64,000 nt of DNA from JAVVHE01 sp032249695 (GCA_032249695.1 JAVVHE010000005.1:74566-138565), one strand, 5' to 3'. Counted from the stretch's first letter, positions 44,613 through 53,480 are shown. A program made the numbers and translations. Notes: a model not told the origin generated them from the letters alone.

Positions 44613-46538
44613 ATGATCCAGTTCTTTCGCCGCGCGCTGTCCTCGTGGTTTGCGCTCGGCCTGTTCGCTCTCATCCTCGGTGCGTTCATCATCACCGGCG
44701 TCCGTGATCCGTCGCTCGGCGGCGGCGGGCAGCCGGGCGTGCTCGCAACCATCGGCTCGCTGACGATCACCGAGCAGGAGTTTGAGCGCGCGTGGCAGCG
44801 ACAGCTCGACGAGGTCCGCCGCCAGAACCCGGGCGTTACGCCTGAACAGCTGGCGCGCGCCGGAGCGGTAGAGGGCATCCTCAACGACCTGATCGCTGCC
44901 AAGGCGATCGAGGCGTTCGGCGCCAAGCAGGGCGTCAAGGCCGGGCAGTCGCTTGTGGACGCCGAAATCGCCGCGGTGCCGGCGTTCCAGCTGGGCGGCA
45001 AGTTCAGCCAGTCGACCTATGAGGCTGCGCTTGCATCGCAGCGGCTGACCGATCGCCAGCTGCGCAGCACGCTTTCGGGCGACCTCGTGCGGCGCCAGAT
45101 GCTGACGCCGATTGCGGTGCCGGCAAACGCACCGGCCGGGCTGGCGCGGCCCTATGCGCAGATGGTGCTGGAGCGGAAGGAAGGGTTTATCGGCCTGGTG
45201 CCGAGCGCCTTGATCGCGAACCCGCCAGCGCCGTCGGACGCGCAGCTGCAGGAACTCTATCGCTCGCGCCGGGCAGCGCTGACCATCCCCGAGCGGCGCG
45301 GTTTCCGCTTTGCGCTCATCGATCCGGCTGAGATCGCCGCGCGTGTGCAGCCGACCGACGCCGAGATCGCTGCGTATTATAAGGCGAACGCAGCGCGCTT
45401 CGGCGGGATCGAGAAGCGCCAGCTGTTGCAGGCAGCTGCAAGCGACGAAGCCGCCGCCAAGCGCATCGCGGCGGCGGGCGGAGCGGGGTTCGAGGCCGCG
45501 GCTGCGCAGGCCGGGCTGCAGCGATCCGACCTCGATCTTGGCCTGGTGACGCGCGCCGACCTGGCCTCGGCTGCGGGCGCGGCGGCGGCGGCGGCCGCCT
45601 TCGCGCTGCCCGAGGGCGGCGTCAGCGCGCCGGTCAACACGCAGCTGGGCTGGCGTGTCTACAAGGTGGCGGGCATCCAGCGCACGCCCGGCCAGACGAT
45701 CGATCAGGCGCGGCCTGCGATCGTCGCCGAGCTGCAGAAGACGCGCGCGCAGACGCAGCTGGCCGACACGGTTGAGAAGGCCGAAGCCGCGCTGAAGAAG
45801 GGCGCCAACCTTGCCGAGGTGGCGCAGCAGTTCGGGCTGCAGGTGGTGAGCGTGCCGCCGTCGACCGCGACGGGACAGGGGCTGCCGCCCGATCTTGCGG
45901 CCAATCCGGCGATCCGCCCGCTGCTCGATGCAGCGTTCAAGGCCGAATTGGGCGAGGATGCAACGGTTGAGGATCTGGGCCAGAATCGCGCCGCGTTGTT
46001 CGCGCTGGGCGAGGTGGTGCCGCCGTCGGTGCCGCCGCTCCAGGCGCTGAAGCCGCAGCTGGCGGCGCTGTGGGTGCGCGAATGGCAGGCCAAGCGTGCG
46101 AGCGCGCTGGCTGAGCAGATCGCGGCCGAGGTGCGGCAGGGTAAATCAATGGCCGGCGCGCTGCGTCAGCGCGGGCTGCCCGAGCCGGCTCCGGCCGACG
46201 GGCGGCGGATCGACGTCGCGAACGCTCCGAACGGGCAGGTTTCGCCGGCGCAGCAACTGTTTCTGGCGACGGGCGCCGGCCAGGTGCGCGTGGCGCCCGC
46301 ACCGAACGGGCAGGGCGCGTATATCGTCCAGGTGGCGCGGGTGCTGTCGCCCGAGCCCGCGCAGGTGGCGCAGCTGACGCTGTCGGCGCAGCGCCAGTTC
46401 GGCGAGATGTCGGCCGAAGAGATGGCTCGCCAGTTCGCGCTCGCCGCTCGCACCGCGGTCGGCGCCAAGATCAACGCGGTGGCGGTCGAGCGGCTGCGCG
46501 CGCGGCTGGCGGGCGAGGCGGCGCCAGCGGGGCAGTGA
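44613..46538 (+). CDS. ppiD: PpiD/SurA-type periplasmic peptidyl-prolyl isomerase
   Basis: 641 aa folding factor anchored in the inner membrane. One N-terminal helix (WFALGLFALILGAFIITGV) is followed by a SurA_N-type segment (IGSLTITEQEFERAWQRQLD ... LNDLIAAKAIEAFG). A degenerate parvulin domain lies at about residues 245-345 (AYYKANAARFGGIEKRQLLQ), and a second PpiD-like region follows to the end. The parvulin part lacks some canonical active-site residues, as is common in PpiD, so a pure chaperone role is possible. The stop overlaps the GTG start of trpD. Confidence 0.88.
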   Translation: MIQFFRRALSSWFALGLFALILGAFIITGVRDPSLGGGGQPGVLATIGSLTITEQEFERAWQRQLDEVRRQNPGVTPEQLARAGAVEGILNDLIAAKAIEAFGAKQGVKAGQSLVDAEIAAVPAFQLGGKFSQSTYEAALASQRLTDRQLRSTLSGDLVRRQMLTPIAVPANAPAGLARPYAQMVLERKEGFIGLVPSALIANPPAPSDAQLQELYRSRRAALTIPERRGFRFALIDPAEIAARVQPTDAEIAAYYKANAARFGGIEKRQLLQAAASDEAAAKRIAAAGGAGFEAAAAQAGLQRSDLDLGLVTRADLASAAGAAAAAAAFALPEGGVSAPVNTQLGWRVYKVAGIQRTPGQTIDQARPAIVAELQKTRAQTQLADTVEKAEAALKKGANLAEVAQQFGLQVVSVPPSTATGQGLPPDLAANPAIRPLLDAAFKAELGEDATVEDLGQNRAALFALGEVVPPSVPPLQALKPQLAALWVREWQAKRASALAEQIAAEVRQGKSMAGALRQRGLPEPAPADGRRIDVANAPNGQVSPAQQLFLATGAGQVRVAPAPNGQGAYIVQVARVLSPEPAQVAQLTLSAQRQFGEMSAEEMARQFALAARTAVGAKINAVAVERLRARLAGEAAPAGQ

Positions 46539-47566
46539 GCGCAGGCGCCAACGCCAACGCCGCCCAGCCCGCGGCGCCAGCGCCAGAGCACGACGTGCAG
46601 CCGATCAATGGACTCGCGCCCGATGCAGCGTTCCGTGCGATCTTCGACGGGCTGTGGAACGATGGGGAGATCGCCGCCTATCTGATCGCGCTGTCCGATC
46701 GCGGCGAGACCCCGGCCGAGATTGCTGCGGCGGCGACCGAATTGCGCGCGCGGATGCTGCCGGTCGAGGCGCCGCCCGGCGCGATCGACGTGTGCGGAAC
46801 AGGCGGCGACGGCGCGCACACGCTGAACGTATCGACCGCGGTGGCGATCGTGGTCGCGGCGTGCGGAACCCCGGTGGCAAAGCATGGCAACCGCGCGGCC
46901 TCCTCGCGCTGCGGCGCGGCCGACGTGCTGGGCGCGTTGGGGCTCGACCTGAACCAGACACCTGCGCGCGCAGAAGCGTGCCTTGCCGAAATTGGCATCG
47001 CCTTCCTGTTCGCGCCCAACCACCACCCGGCGATGGCGCGCGTCGCGCCGATCCGCCGCGCGCTCGGGCGGCGGACGGTGTTCAACCTCGTCGGCCCGCT
47101 CGCAAACCCCGCAGCAGTCACGCGCCAGCTGGTCGGCGTGTTCGCCCCGGCGTGGGTGGAGCGCACCGCCGAGGCTCTGCGGCTGCTCAAAGCCGACCGT
47201 GCGCTGGTGGTGCATGGCCGCGACGGGCTGGACGAGCTGTCGCCCGGCGGGCCGACGCACGCCGCGTGGCTCAACGACGACACGGTGACGGTTCAGCCCG
47301 ATTTCGAGCCCGAAGCGGCAGGCTTGCGCCGCTGGCCCGCTGGTGCGCTGACCGGCGGCGATGCAGCGCACAATGCTGCGGCGCTGACGGCGCTGGTGCA
47401 GGGCGCGCGCGGCGCCTATCGCGACGCGGTGCTGCTGAACGCCGCCGCGGCGCTGATCGTCGCAGGCGAAGCGGGCGATCTGGCCGGGGGCGCAGCGCTC
47501 GCAGCGCAAGCGGTCGACAGCGGTGCTGCGCGCGATCTGCTCGCGCGCTGGGTGGCATTCCGGTGA
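46535..47566 (+). CDS. trpD: Anthranilate phosphoribosyltransferase
   Basis: 343 aa enzyme of tryptophan synthesis joining anthranilate and PRPP. Motifs are DVCGTGGDGAHTLNVSTAVA (PRPP loop), AKHGNRAASSRCGAADVL, FLFAPNHHPAM and RTVFNLVGPLANPA. It begins with GTG at 46535 overlapping the ppiD stop by 4 bases. The first 20 residues are Ala/Pro-rich and outside the conserved fold. In many sphingomonads trpE and trpG stand between ppiD and trpD; they are missing here. Confidence 0.95.
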   Translation: MSAGANANAAQPAAPAPEHDVQPINGLAPDAAFRAIFDGLWNDGEIAAYLIALSDRGETPAEIAAAATELRARMLPVEAPPGAIDVCGTGGDGAHTLNVSTAVAIVVAACGTPVAKHGNRAASSRCGAADVLGALGLDLNQTPARAEACLAEIGIAFLFAPNHHPAMARVAPIRRALGRRTVFNLVGPLANPAAVTRQLVGVFAPAWVERTAEALRLLKADRALVVHGRDGLDELSPGGPTHAAWLNDDTVTVQPDFEPEAAGLRRWPAGALTGGDAAHNAAALTALVQGARGAYRDAVLLNAAAALIVAGEAGDLAGGAALAAQAVDSGAARDLLARWVAFR

Positions 47567-47649
47567 GCGGGGCGGCGCCCGCGGTGGAGGGCGGATTCGG
47601 CGGGGGTTCGCCACAAGCCCGCAATCCGGCTGTGCTATCGCTGCGTCCC

Positions 47650-48450
47650 ATGCCCGATACGCTCGCCGAGATCGTCGAGCACGCGCGCGCCCGCGTCGCT
47701 GGGGCCAAGGCGCGCGAGAGCGAGGCTCAGTTGCTGGCGCGCGCGGCCGAGGCGGAGCCGCCGCGGCCGTTCGCGTCGAAGCTGGCCTCCGCGCACGCTG
47801 ACGGAGCGCTCGCGCTGATCGCCGAATGCAAGCGCGCCTCGCCCTCCCAGGGCCTGATCCGCGCCGACTTCGATCCGGCCAAGCTCGCGCGCGCCTACGA
47901 AACCGGCGGCGCAACCTGCCTGTCGGTGCTGACCGAGCCGCGCTGGTTCCAGGGCGCCGATGCGTTCGTGGCCGAAGCCAAGGCGGCGTGCGAGTTGCCG
48001 GTGCTGCGCAAGGACTTCACCGTCGATCCGTGGCAGGTGATCGAGGCGCGAGCGATCGGTGCCGACGCGGTGCTGCTGATCCTTGCTGCGCTGTCCGACG
48101 AGCAGGCCGCCGAGCTGGAGGCCGCGGCGATCGAGCTGGGGTTGGGCGTGCTCGCCGAGGCGCACGACGAAGCCGAGCTGGAGCGGGCGTGCCGCTTGAA
48201 GACGCTGCTCATCGGAATCAACAACCGCGATCTGCGCAGCCTGGAGGTCGATCCCATGCTTGCGCTGCGTCTGGCGGAGCGCGTGCCGGCGGACCGGATC
48301 GTCGTCGCGGAATCGGGCCTAGCCACGCACGCCGACCTGCAACGCTATGCCGAGGCGGGCGTGTCTAGCTTTCTCGTCGGCGAAAGCCTGATGCGACAGG
48401 CCGACGTGACCGCGGCGACCCGGGCGCTGCTTGGCGCGGCAGCCCTGTGA
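47650..48450 (+). CDS. trpC: Indole-3-glycerol-phosphate synthase
   Basis: 266 aa TIM-barrel enzyme closing the indole ring in tryptophan synthesis. Conserved motifs are LIAECKRASPSQGLIR (catalytic Lys), CLSVLTEPRWFQG, LPVLRKDFTVDPWQV, LIGINNRDLRSLEVD and VAESGLATHADL. The ATG at 47650 is preferred; the frame is open far upstream through trpD in another register, but that part has no similarity. Its TGA overlaps the GTG of moaC. trpF is not fused or adjacent. Confidence 0.95.
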   Translation: MPDTLAEIVEHARARVAGAKARESEAQLLARAAEAEPPRPFASKLASAHADGALALIAECKRASPSQGLIRADFDPAKLARAYETGGATCLSVLTEPRWFQGADAFVAEAKAACELPVLRKDFTVDPWQVIEARAIGADAVLLILAALSDEQAAELEAAAIELGLGVLAEAHDEAELERACRLKTLLIGINNRDLRSLEVDPMLALRLAERVPADRIVVAESGLATHADLQRYAEAGVSSFLVGESLMRQADVTAATRALLGAAAL

Positions 48451-48932
48451 GGAGCGGCCTGACGCATCTCGACGAGCATGGAGCTGCGCGCATGGTCGAT
48501 GTCGGCGCCAAGCCGGACACAGTGCGCGAGGCCACTGCCGAGGGGTCGATCACGATGAACGCCCCGGCGTTCGCGGCCATCCGCGCATCGACGTTGCAGA
48601 AAGGCGATGCGATCGCCGTTGCGCGAGTCGCAGGGATCATGGCGGCCAAGCGCGCGCACGAGCTGATCCCGCTATGCCACCCGCTGCCGATCACGGGGGT
48701 GGATGTGCGCTTCGAACTGGTCGAGCCCGGGACGATCATCGCGCAGGCCAGTGTTCGCGTGACTGGACCGACGGGCGTGGAGATGGAGGCGCTGACGGCG
48801 GTGTCGGTCGCGCTGCTGACGCTCTACGACATGGTCAAGGCGCTCGACCGCGGGATGGTGATCGGGCCGGTGCGGCTGCTGGCGAAGTCGGGCGGGCGTT
48901 CGGGCGACTGGCGCGCGGAGCCGACCGCGTGA
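48447..48932 (+). CDS. moaC: Cyclic pyranopterin monophosphate synthase
   Basis: 161 aa enzyme of molybdenum-cofactor synthesis, making cPMP from the MoaA product. Motifs: LTHLDEHGAARMVDVGAKPD, ARVAGIMAAKRAHELIPLCH, TGPTGVEMEALTAVSVALLT and YDMVKALDRGM, which contain the active-site Lys and His residues. It starts with GTG overlapping the trpC stop and ends overlapping the GTG of moeA, so trpC-moaC-moeA are translationally coupled. Confidence 0.95.
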   Translation: MRSGLTHLDEHGAARMVDVGAKPDTVREATAEGSITMNAPAFAAIRASTLQKGDAIAVARVAGIMAAKRAHELIPLCHPLPITGVDVRFELVEPGTIIAQASVRVTGPTGVEMEALTAVSVALLTLYDMVKALDRGMVIGPVRLLAKSGGRSGDWRAEPTA

Positions 48933-50113
48933 TCCCGTTCGCCGAGGCGCGGGCGCGCCTGTTCGCGCTCGGCACGCCGCGCGCGCCCGTTCCCGTCCCG
49001 CTGGCCGAAGCGGTGGGCCGCGCACCAGCCACCGACGTGCTCGCGGCGCGCGCGCAGCCGCCGTTCGCCGCCTCGCAGATGGACGGCTATGCGCTGCGTG
49101 CGGGTGCGGGGCCGTGGCGTGTGATCGGCGAGGTCGCCGCGGGCGAGGCGCCAGGGCTGGCGTTGGAACCGGGGCAGGCGGCGCGCATCTTCACCGGAGC
49201 GCCGGTGCCGGACGGTGCCGACTGCGTGCTGATCCAGGAAGATGCGCAGCGCGACGGCGCGGAGCTGCGCGCGGCGGCCGGGACTGCGCCCAAGCCCGGC
49301 CAGAACATCCGCCCCGCCTGCATGGACTTCGCGGCCGGCGCGGTGGTTGCGCGCGCGGGTGAGCCGCTGAGCCCGGCGCGCATCGGTCTGCTCGCGGCGG
49401 CGGGGCACGGCACCGTCGCAGTGCCGCCGCGGCCGGTGGTTGCGCTGGTGACGACGGGGAACGAGCTGCAACCACCGGGCGCACCGCTTGCCGCCGGCCA
49501 GATCCATGACATCTGCCGCCCGATGCTGACCGCGCTGCTGGCCGCGATGGCCGACGTCCGCGACCTGGGCATTGCGCGCGACACGCCTGAAGCTCTTGCC
49601 CAAGCCATCGCTGCGGCGAGGGGCGCGGACGTGCTGGTGACGGTCGGCGGCGCATCGGTCGGCGACCATGACCTTGTCGCGCCTGCGCTGCGGCAGGCAG
49701 GTGCGGAGATCGACTTCTGGAAGGTCGCGATCCGGCCGGGGAAGCCGACGCTTGCGGGGCGGCTCGGCGCGACGGTGGTGCTGGGACTGCCGGGCAACCC
49801 CGCGTCGGCTTTTGTCACCGCACAGCTGTTCCTGCGGCCGCTGGTCCGGCTGCTTTCCGGCTGGGCCGAACCGGGACCGCACGTCCGCCCCGCCCGGCTC
49901 GGCGCCACGCTGCCAGCGAACGGCCCGCGCCGCGACCATCTGCGCGCGCGCTACAGTCAAGCCGAAGCCGAACTGATGGTCATCGCCGACGCGCGGCAGG
50001 ACAGCAGCCTGCTTTCGGTTCTGGCCGCGGCGGATGCGCTCATCGTCCGCGAACCGCACGCGCCGCCCGTCGCCGTGGGCGACCTCGTCGAGACTCTTGA
50101 CTTGCACGGCTGA
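48929..50113 (+). CDS. moeA: Molybdopterin molybdenumtransferase
   Basis: 394 aa enzyme inserting molybdate into adenylylated molybdopterin. Motifs: QPPFAASQMDGYALRAG, RIFTGAPVPDGADCVLIQED, RPVVALVTTGNEL, VLVTVGGASVGDHDL and VVLGLPGNPASAFV, corresponding to MoeA domains in order. The GTG at 48929 overlaps moaC by 4 bases. The C-terminal domain IV is present (GPRRDHLRARYSQ...). lexA follows after 41 bases with its own promoter signals. Confidence 0.94.
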   Translation: MIPFAEARARLFALGTPRAPVPVPLAEAVGRAPATDVLAARAQPPFAASQMDGYALRAGAGPWRVIGEVAAGEAPGLALEPGQAARIFTGAPVPDGADCVLIQEDAQRDGAELRAAAGTAPKPGQNIRPACMDFAAGAVVARAGEPLSPARIGLLAAAGHGTVAVPPRPVVALVTTGNELQPPGAPLAAGQIHDICRPMLTALLAAMADVRDLGIARDTPEALAQAIAAARGADVLVTVGGASVGDHDLVAPALRQAGAEIDFWKVAIRPGKPTLAGRLGATVVLGLPGNPASAFVTAQLFLRPLVRLLSGWAEPGPHVRPARLGATLPANGPRRDHLRARYSQAEAELMVIADARQDSSLLSVLAAADALIVREPHAPPVAVGDLVETLDLHG

Positions 50114-50125
50114 AACGACTTACCC

Positions 50126-50140
50126 GTTCCTTGTTCGTTC
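50126..50140. promoter_or_regulatory. SOS box (LexA operator) upstream of lexA
   Basis: The sequence GTTC-CTTGTTC-GTTC fits exactly the alphaproteobacterial LexA operator GTTC-N7-GTTC. It lies 15 bases before the lexA start codon, where LexA binding would block its own expression. A third GTTC (50133-50136) sits within the spacer in the middle of the box. The site falls in the 41-base gap after moeA, so lexA can be expressed apart from the moeA operon. Confidence 0.88.
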
Positions 50141-50154
50141 CTTGGGGACCAGGA

Positions 50155-50859
50155 ATGCTGACGAAGAAACAGCACGAGCTTCTGTGCTTCATCAACGATC
50201 GCCTCAGCGAGAGCGGCGTCAGCCCCTCGTTTGAGGAGATGAAGGAGGCGCTCGCTCTGCGCTCCAAGTCCGGCGTCCACCGGCTGATCAATGCGCTGGA
50301 GGAGCGGCGATTCATCCGCCGCCTGCCGAACCGCGCGCGCGCGATCGAACTATTGCGCCCGGTGCAGAGCGCGCCCGGCAGCGCCGACCCGCGCGAGCAA
50401 GGCACCAACGTCATCGTCGCCGACTTCGTCCGCCCGCGCATGCAGCCTGCCCCCGCGCGCTCCGGCCCGGTATTCCAGAATGCGCGCGAGGTGCCGCTCC
50501 ACGGCCGTATCGCGGCTGGCCAGCCCATCGAGGCGGTGGAATGCGCGGAGATGCTAACCGTGCCGTCGCTGCTGTTGCGCGGAGGCGAGCATTTCGCGCT
50601 GCAGGTGAGCGGGGAATCGATGGTCGACGCCGGTATCTTCGATGGCGACTATGCGCTCATCCAGCGTACCGACGTCGCAAACGATGGCGATATCGTCGTT
50701 GCGCTGATCGACGGGCACGAGGCGACGCTGAAATACTTCCGGCGCGAGGGCGGGACGATCCGGCTCGATCCGGCCAATCCCAAATTCACTCCGCAGCGAT
50801 ATGTGCCGAGCCGTGTGCGGGTGCAGGGCCGTCTGGCGGGACTGTTGCGCCGTTACTGA
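50155..50859 (+). CDS. lexA: SOS repressor LexA
   Basis: 234 aa transcriptional repressor with self-cleaving activity. The winged-helix DNA-binding part is MLTKKQHELLCFINDRLSES...SFEEMKEALALRSKSGVHRL; the alphaproteobacterial recognition helix is visible. The cleavage region is GRIAAGQPIEAV (Ala-Gly bond). The catalytic Ser is in VSGESMVDAGI and the Lys in GHEATLKYFRR. The start ATG at 50155 follows AGGA and the SOS box, giving autoregulation. Linker length is typical of this class. Confidence 0.96.
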   Translation: MLTKKQHELLCFINDRLSESGVSPSFEEMKEALALRSKSGVHRLINALEERRFIRRLPNRARAIELLRPVQSAPGSADPREQGTNVIVADFVRPRMQPAPARSGPVFQNAREVPLHGRIAAGQPIEAVECAEMLTVPSLLLRGGEHFALQVSGESMVDAGIFDGDYALIQRTDVANDGDIVVALIDGHEATLKYFRREGGTIRLDPANPKFTPQRYVPSRVRVQGRLAGLLRRY

Positions 50860-50869
50860 CGCGCGTCAG
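50856..50869. repeat. Perfect 14-bp palindrome across two convergent stop codons
   Basis: CTGACGCGCGTCAG at 50856-50869 is a perfect palindrome. It contains the TGA of lexA and the complement of the TGA of the facing hypothetical gene. It cannot form a looped hairpin of great stability, and no T-run follows, so a terminator role is doubtful. Confidence 0.5.
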
Positions 50870-51363
50870 CTGATCCACGTGCTGGTGACGCCAGCGACCT
50901 CCCAGCCCTTCGGTCCGCGCCGCAGATGATAGAGGCTGCCTTGACCGCAAAGTGCGCCGCAGACGCTGCCGGTGGCGATCACGGCCGAGCGTCCGTCAGC
51001 GCTGATCGCGGGCATTGAGACCGAGAGGATCGGCTGCGGGTAGCGGTCGGCGGGCGTGACCCGGCGGACGATTGCGACGCGGTTGCTCGCGACCCAGCGC
51101 TTCACGCTCGGGCACAACCCCAGTGGTGAGCGCCCGTCCTCGCGCTTCAGCTGCTCGGTCAGACCCCGCGGCGGCGCAGGCGGGCCGCTCGCGCCGACCT
51201 GTGACAGCCAGGGCAGATCGCCACCCCCGAACGAGCCTACCGGCTCCGGGTTCGCGCCCAGCCGAAAGGGTTGGCGTTGTTGCTGAAGGATCGCGAGCAC
51301 CACCGCGCAGCCGGGCGGTTCGGGTGCAGCGGCGCTGGCTGCGAGCAGGATGGCGGCAAGCAT
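50866..51363 (-). CDS. Hypothetical exported protein
   Basis: 165 aa, function unknown. The ATG at 51363 gives a signal peptide (MLAAILLAASAAAPEPPG), while the upstream in-frame extension to 51441 is Arg-rich and less likely. The mature part has two Cys pairs (GCAV/GLCPSV and VCGALCGQG) and a C-terminal strand pattern SLYHLRRGPKGWEVAGVTST, seen in many small periplasmic proteins of sphingomonads. It converges with lexA; its upstream region of 138 bases is shared with the divergent HTH gene. Confidence 0.65.
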   Translation of the reverse strand: MLAAILLAASAAAPEPPGCAVVLAILQQQRQPFRLGANPEPVGSFGGGDLPWLSQVGASGPPAPPRGLTEQLKREDGRSPLGLCPSVKRWVASNRVAIVRRVTPADRYPQPILSVSMPAISADGRSAVIATGSVCGALCGQGSLYHLRRGPKGWEVAGVTSTWIS

Positions 51364-51500
51364 CGCCTGCGAAGTGGAGCGCCGACCGAGCGTGCGCAAT
51401 GTCGGACAGGCTCGAAACGACCGGAGACGTTGTCGTTTCACGCACGTAGCGTCAATCCCGGCGACGTGGTGGTGTCACTGCGGTAAAGACCATAGTCGCG

Positions 51501-53216
51501 ATGGCAATGCCTGCTCCAGCCGATCCGGTCAGCGCCAAACCGCGGCGCCTGCGCAGCTGGAAGGAAATCGCGACTTATCTGAACGTCAACGAGCGCACAG
51601 TGAAGCGCTGGGAAGCCACGCGTGGGCTGCCCGTCCATCGCCTGCCCGGCGAAACCCGCGCGCCCGTCTTCGCCTATGAGGCTGAGTTGCAGGCTCGGCT
51701 GCGCGCCGAGACCGGAACCGCGGCAAAAGCCGATCTGGACAGCGAGGGCGGCCCCCCAGCGCATCTCGCTTCAAACGCAGCCGATGACGGCGGCGCGCCC
51801 GCTCTCGAGGCTCTCGCGGCCGCGCCGGCGGATGCGCCGCCCGATCGTCACCCGCCATTCCGCAACCGCTTTGCAGCGGTGCTGGCAGGGGTGGCGCTGA
51901 TCGCCAGCATCGCGGTCAGCTTCGTGCGCCTGAATGCGCCCGTCGCCGACTCCGCCGCGCTGCGCGAGCGCACCGCCGACATCCGCGACCTGTCCCACTA
52001 TCTGCTGTTCGATGTGAACGACCAGCTTGCGGTCACGCCGGGCACCGTGACCCAGCGCACAGCGCTCGCGGCGGAGGCGACGCGGCGGCTCGATCGCCTG
52101 CGCCAGTCGCCCGACGTGCAGTGGTCCGACCGGCTGGAGATTGCGCGCGCGTGGCGGCGGCTGGCTGCGCTGCAGGGGCTGCCGGGCAATCCCAACCTCG
52201 GCGACCCGCAGGCCGCAGAAGCCTCGCTCGCGCGCGCCGATGCGTTGCTCCGCCAGCTGAATCGCGAACGTCCCGACGAGCCCGATGGTGCAGCCGAGCT
52301 CGGCTGGACGCTGCTCGACCGGTGGAGCCTAGCGGGCGAAGGCCAGCGCTCGGTCGATCTTGGCGCGGCAGCGCGGCAGCAGTTCGAACGCGCGCTGGCG
52401 CTGCGACCCGGCGACCCGTCCGCGACGCTCGGGCAGCTCGCCGGCGAGCGCAACCGCGTGCAGGATCTGCTGTGGACCGCCAATACGCCCAAGGCTGCCG
52501 TGCCAGTCGCGCGCGCGGCTCTCGCGAGGCTCGACGCCGGCTCGTGGCCGCCCGCGCTCGCCGACAGGGTCCGCGCGCTGCGCTTCCATCTGCTCGCCCG
52601 GCTGGGCGACGCGCTCTATCACAGCGGCGACATCCCTGCCGCGCTCGCGCCCTACCAGGAAGCGCAGCGGCTTGCTTCCGCGGCGATCGCCGCCGACGGG
52701 GCGTCGCCGCACTGGATCACGCTCGCAGGGGACGCAGCGTTCAACGTCTCCGGCACGCTCGAGCAACTGCCCGGCCGCAATCTTGAGGCGCTGACAATCT
52801 TACAGCAGCCGATCCGCTCGCTCGAAGCGCTGCTCGCGGCGGGGCCCGACGCTGCTGCCGAAAAGAAGCTGCTCGTGCTCTATGGCCAGCACGCGAACAT
52901 GCTCGGCAAGCTTGGGCGCGATGCCGAGGCGCTGGCTGTATCCGCCAAGAGCGCGGCGCTCCGCGAGAAACGCTTGGCGGCGAACCCCGATAACCCGCAA
53001 CGCCGCCGCGACCTCGCGATCGGCTTCGCGGCGCACGCCGAGCTGCTGCTGGCCAACCGACGCCCCGCCGACGCCTGCCCCTACGCCCGCCGCGCCGACG
53101 CGACGTGGCAGCTGATCCGCCGATCGGGCAATCTCGGCGCCGCCGATGCCAGCAGAAAGGCTCCCCGTGCCGCCGATGTCGCCCGTGCAGCGTGCACGGG
53201 CGTCACTCGATCCTGA
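51501..53216 (+). CDS. Membrane-anchored HTH/TPR protein
   Basis: 571 aa. Residues about 15-65 (RLRSWKEIATYLNVNERTVKRWE) form a MerR/excisionase-like helix-turn-helix, with RGLPVHRLPGETRAPVFAYE as the wing. An Ala/Pro-rich linker leads to one membrane helix at about 123-141 (FAAVLAGVALIASIAVSFV). The periplasmic part is helical and repeat-like (YLLFDVNDQLAVTPGTVTQR, WRRLAALQGLPGNPNLGDPQ, ALYHSGDIPAALAPYQEAQR), as in the TPR sensor halves attached to kinases or cyclases in related bacteria. The layout suggests a one-component membrane-bound regulator. Regulated genes are unknown; the divergent hypothetical gene is one candidate. Confidence 0.75.
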   Translation: MAMPAPADPVSAKPRRLRSWKEIATYLNVNERTVKRWEATRGLPVHRLPGETRAPVFAYEAELQARLRAETGTAAKADLDSEGGPPAHLASNAADDGGAPALEALAAAPADAPPDRHPPFRNRFAAVLAGVALIASIAVSFVRLNAPVADSAALRERTADIRDLSHYLLFDVNDQLAVTPGTVTQRTALAAEATRRLDRLRQSPDVQWSDRLEIARAWRRLAALQGLPGNPNLGDPQAAEASLARADALLRQLNRERPDEPDGAAELGWTLLDRWSLAGEGQRSVDLGAAARQQFERALALRPGDPSATLGQLAGERNRVQDLLWTANTPKAAVPVARAALARLDAGSWPPALADRVRALRFHLLARLGDALYHSGDIPAALAPYQEAQRLASAAIAADGASPHWITLAGDAAFNVSGTLEQLPGRNLEALTILQQPIRSLEALLAAGPDAAAEKKLLVLYGQHANMLGKLGRDAEALAVSAKSAALREKRLAANPDNPQRRRDLAIGFAAHAELLLANRRPADACPYARRADATWQLIRRSGNLGAADASRKAPRAADVARAACTGVTRS

Positions 53217-53288
53217 AGCCCGGCAACGGCGACGGGATTAGCGTATTGGCGGATGACATCGATCGGTTGCAGCCGCAGACCAGGCCCT

Positions 53289-53480
53289 TCAACAATCGAG
53301 CCCGTTCTTGGCACCGCGCCACCGCTTGATTCGCAAATGGCCAAGGACAGCAATGATGATTGGCGAAAGCGCTACCAATAGAAACACGTGATCGGCCACA
53401 CCATTCGTGCATAGCATGCCAACCAGCCCGACCAGCGTTGCCGTAGCCAACGCAAGAGCAATAGCGGCAGGTCTGCTCAT
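53289..53480 (-). CDS. Small membrane protein of an iron-uptake operon
   Basis: 63 aa with two hydrophobic helices (PAAIALALATATLVGLVGML and DHVFLLVALSPIIIAVLGHL) and a basic tail (RIKRWRGAKNG). The ATG at 53480 overlaps the stop of the PepSY gene upstream (ATGA), so it is the third gene of the operon receptor-PepSY-small protein. Short proteins of this kind are common after PepSY-family ferric reductase-like genes, but no function is established. Confidence 0.65.
   Translation of the reverse strand: MSRPAAIALALATATLVGLVGMLCTNGVADHVFLLVALSPIIIAVLGHLRIKRWRGAKNGLDC

Noticed and set aside
46654..47649. Long open extension in front of trpC
   Set aside because: It is a shadow of trpD in a GC-rich frame with no similarity to IGP synthase; the conserved protein starts at 47650.
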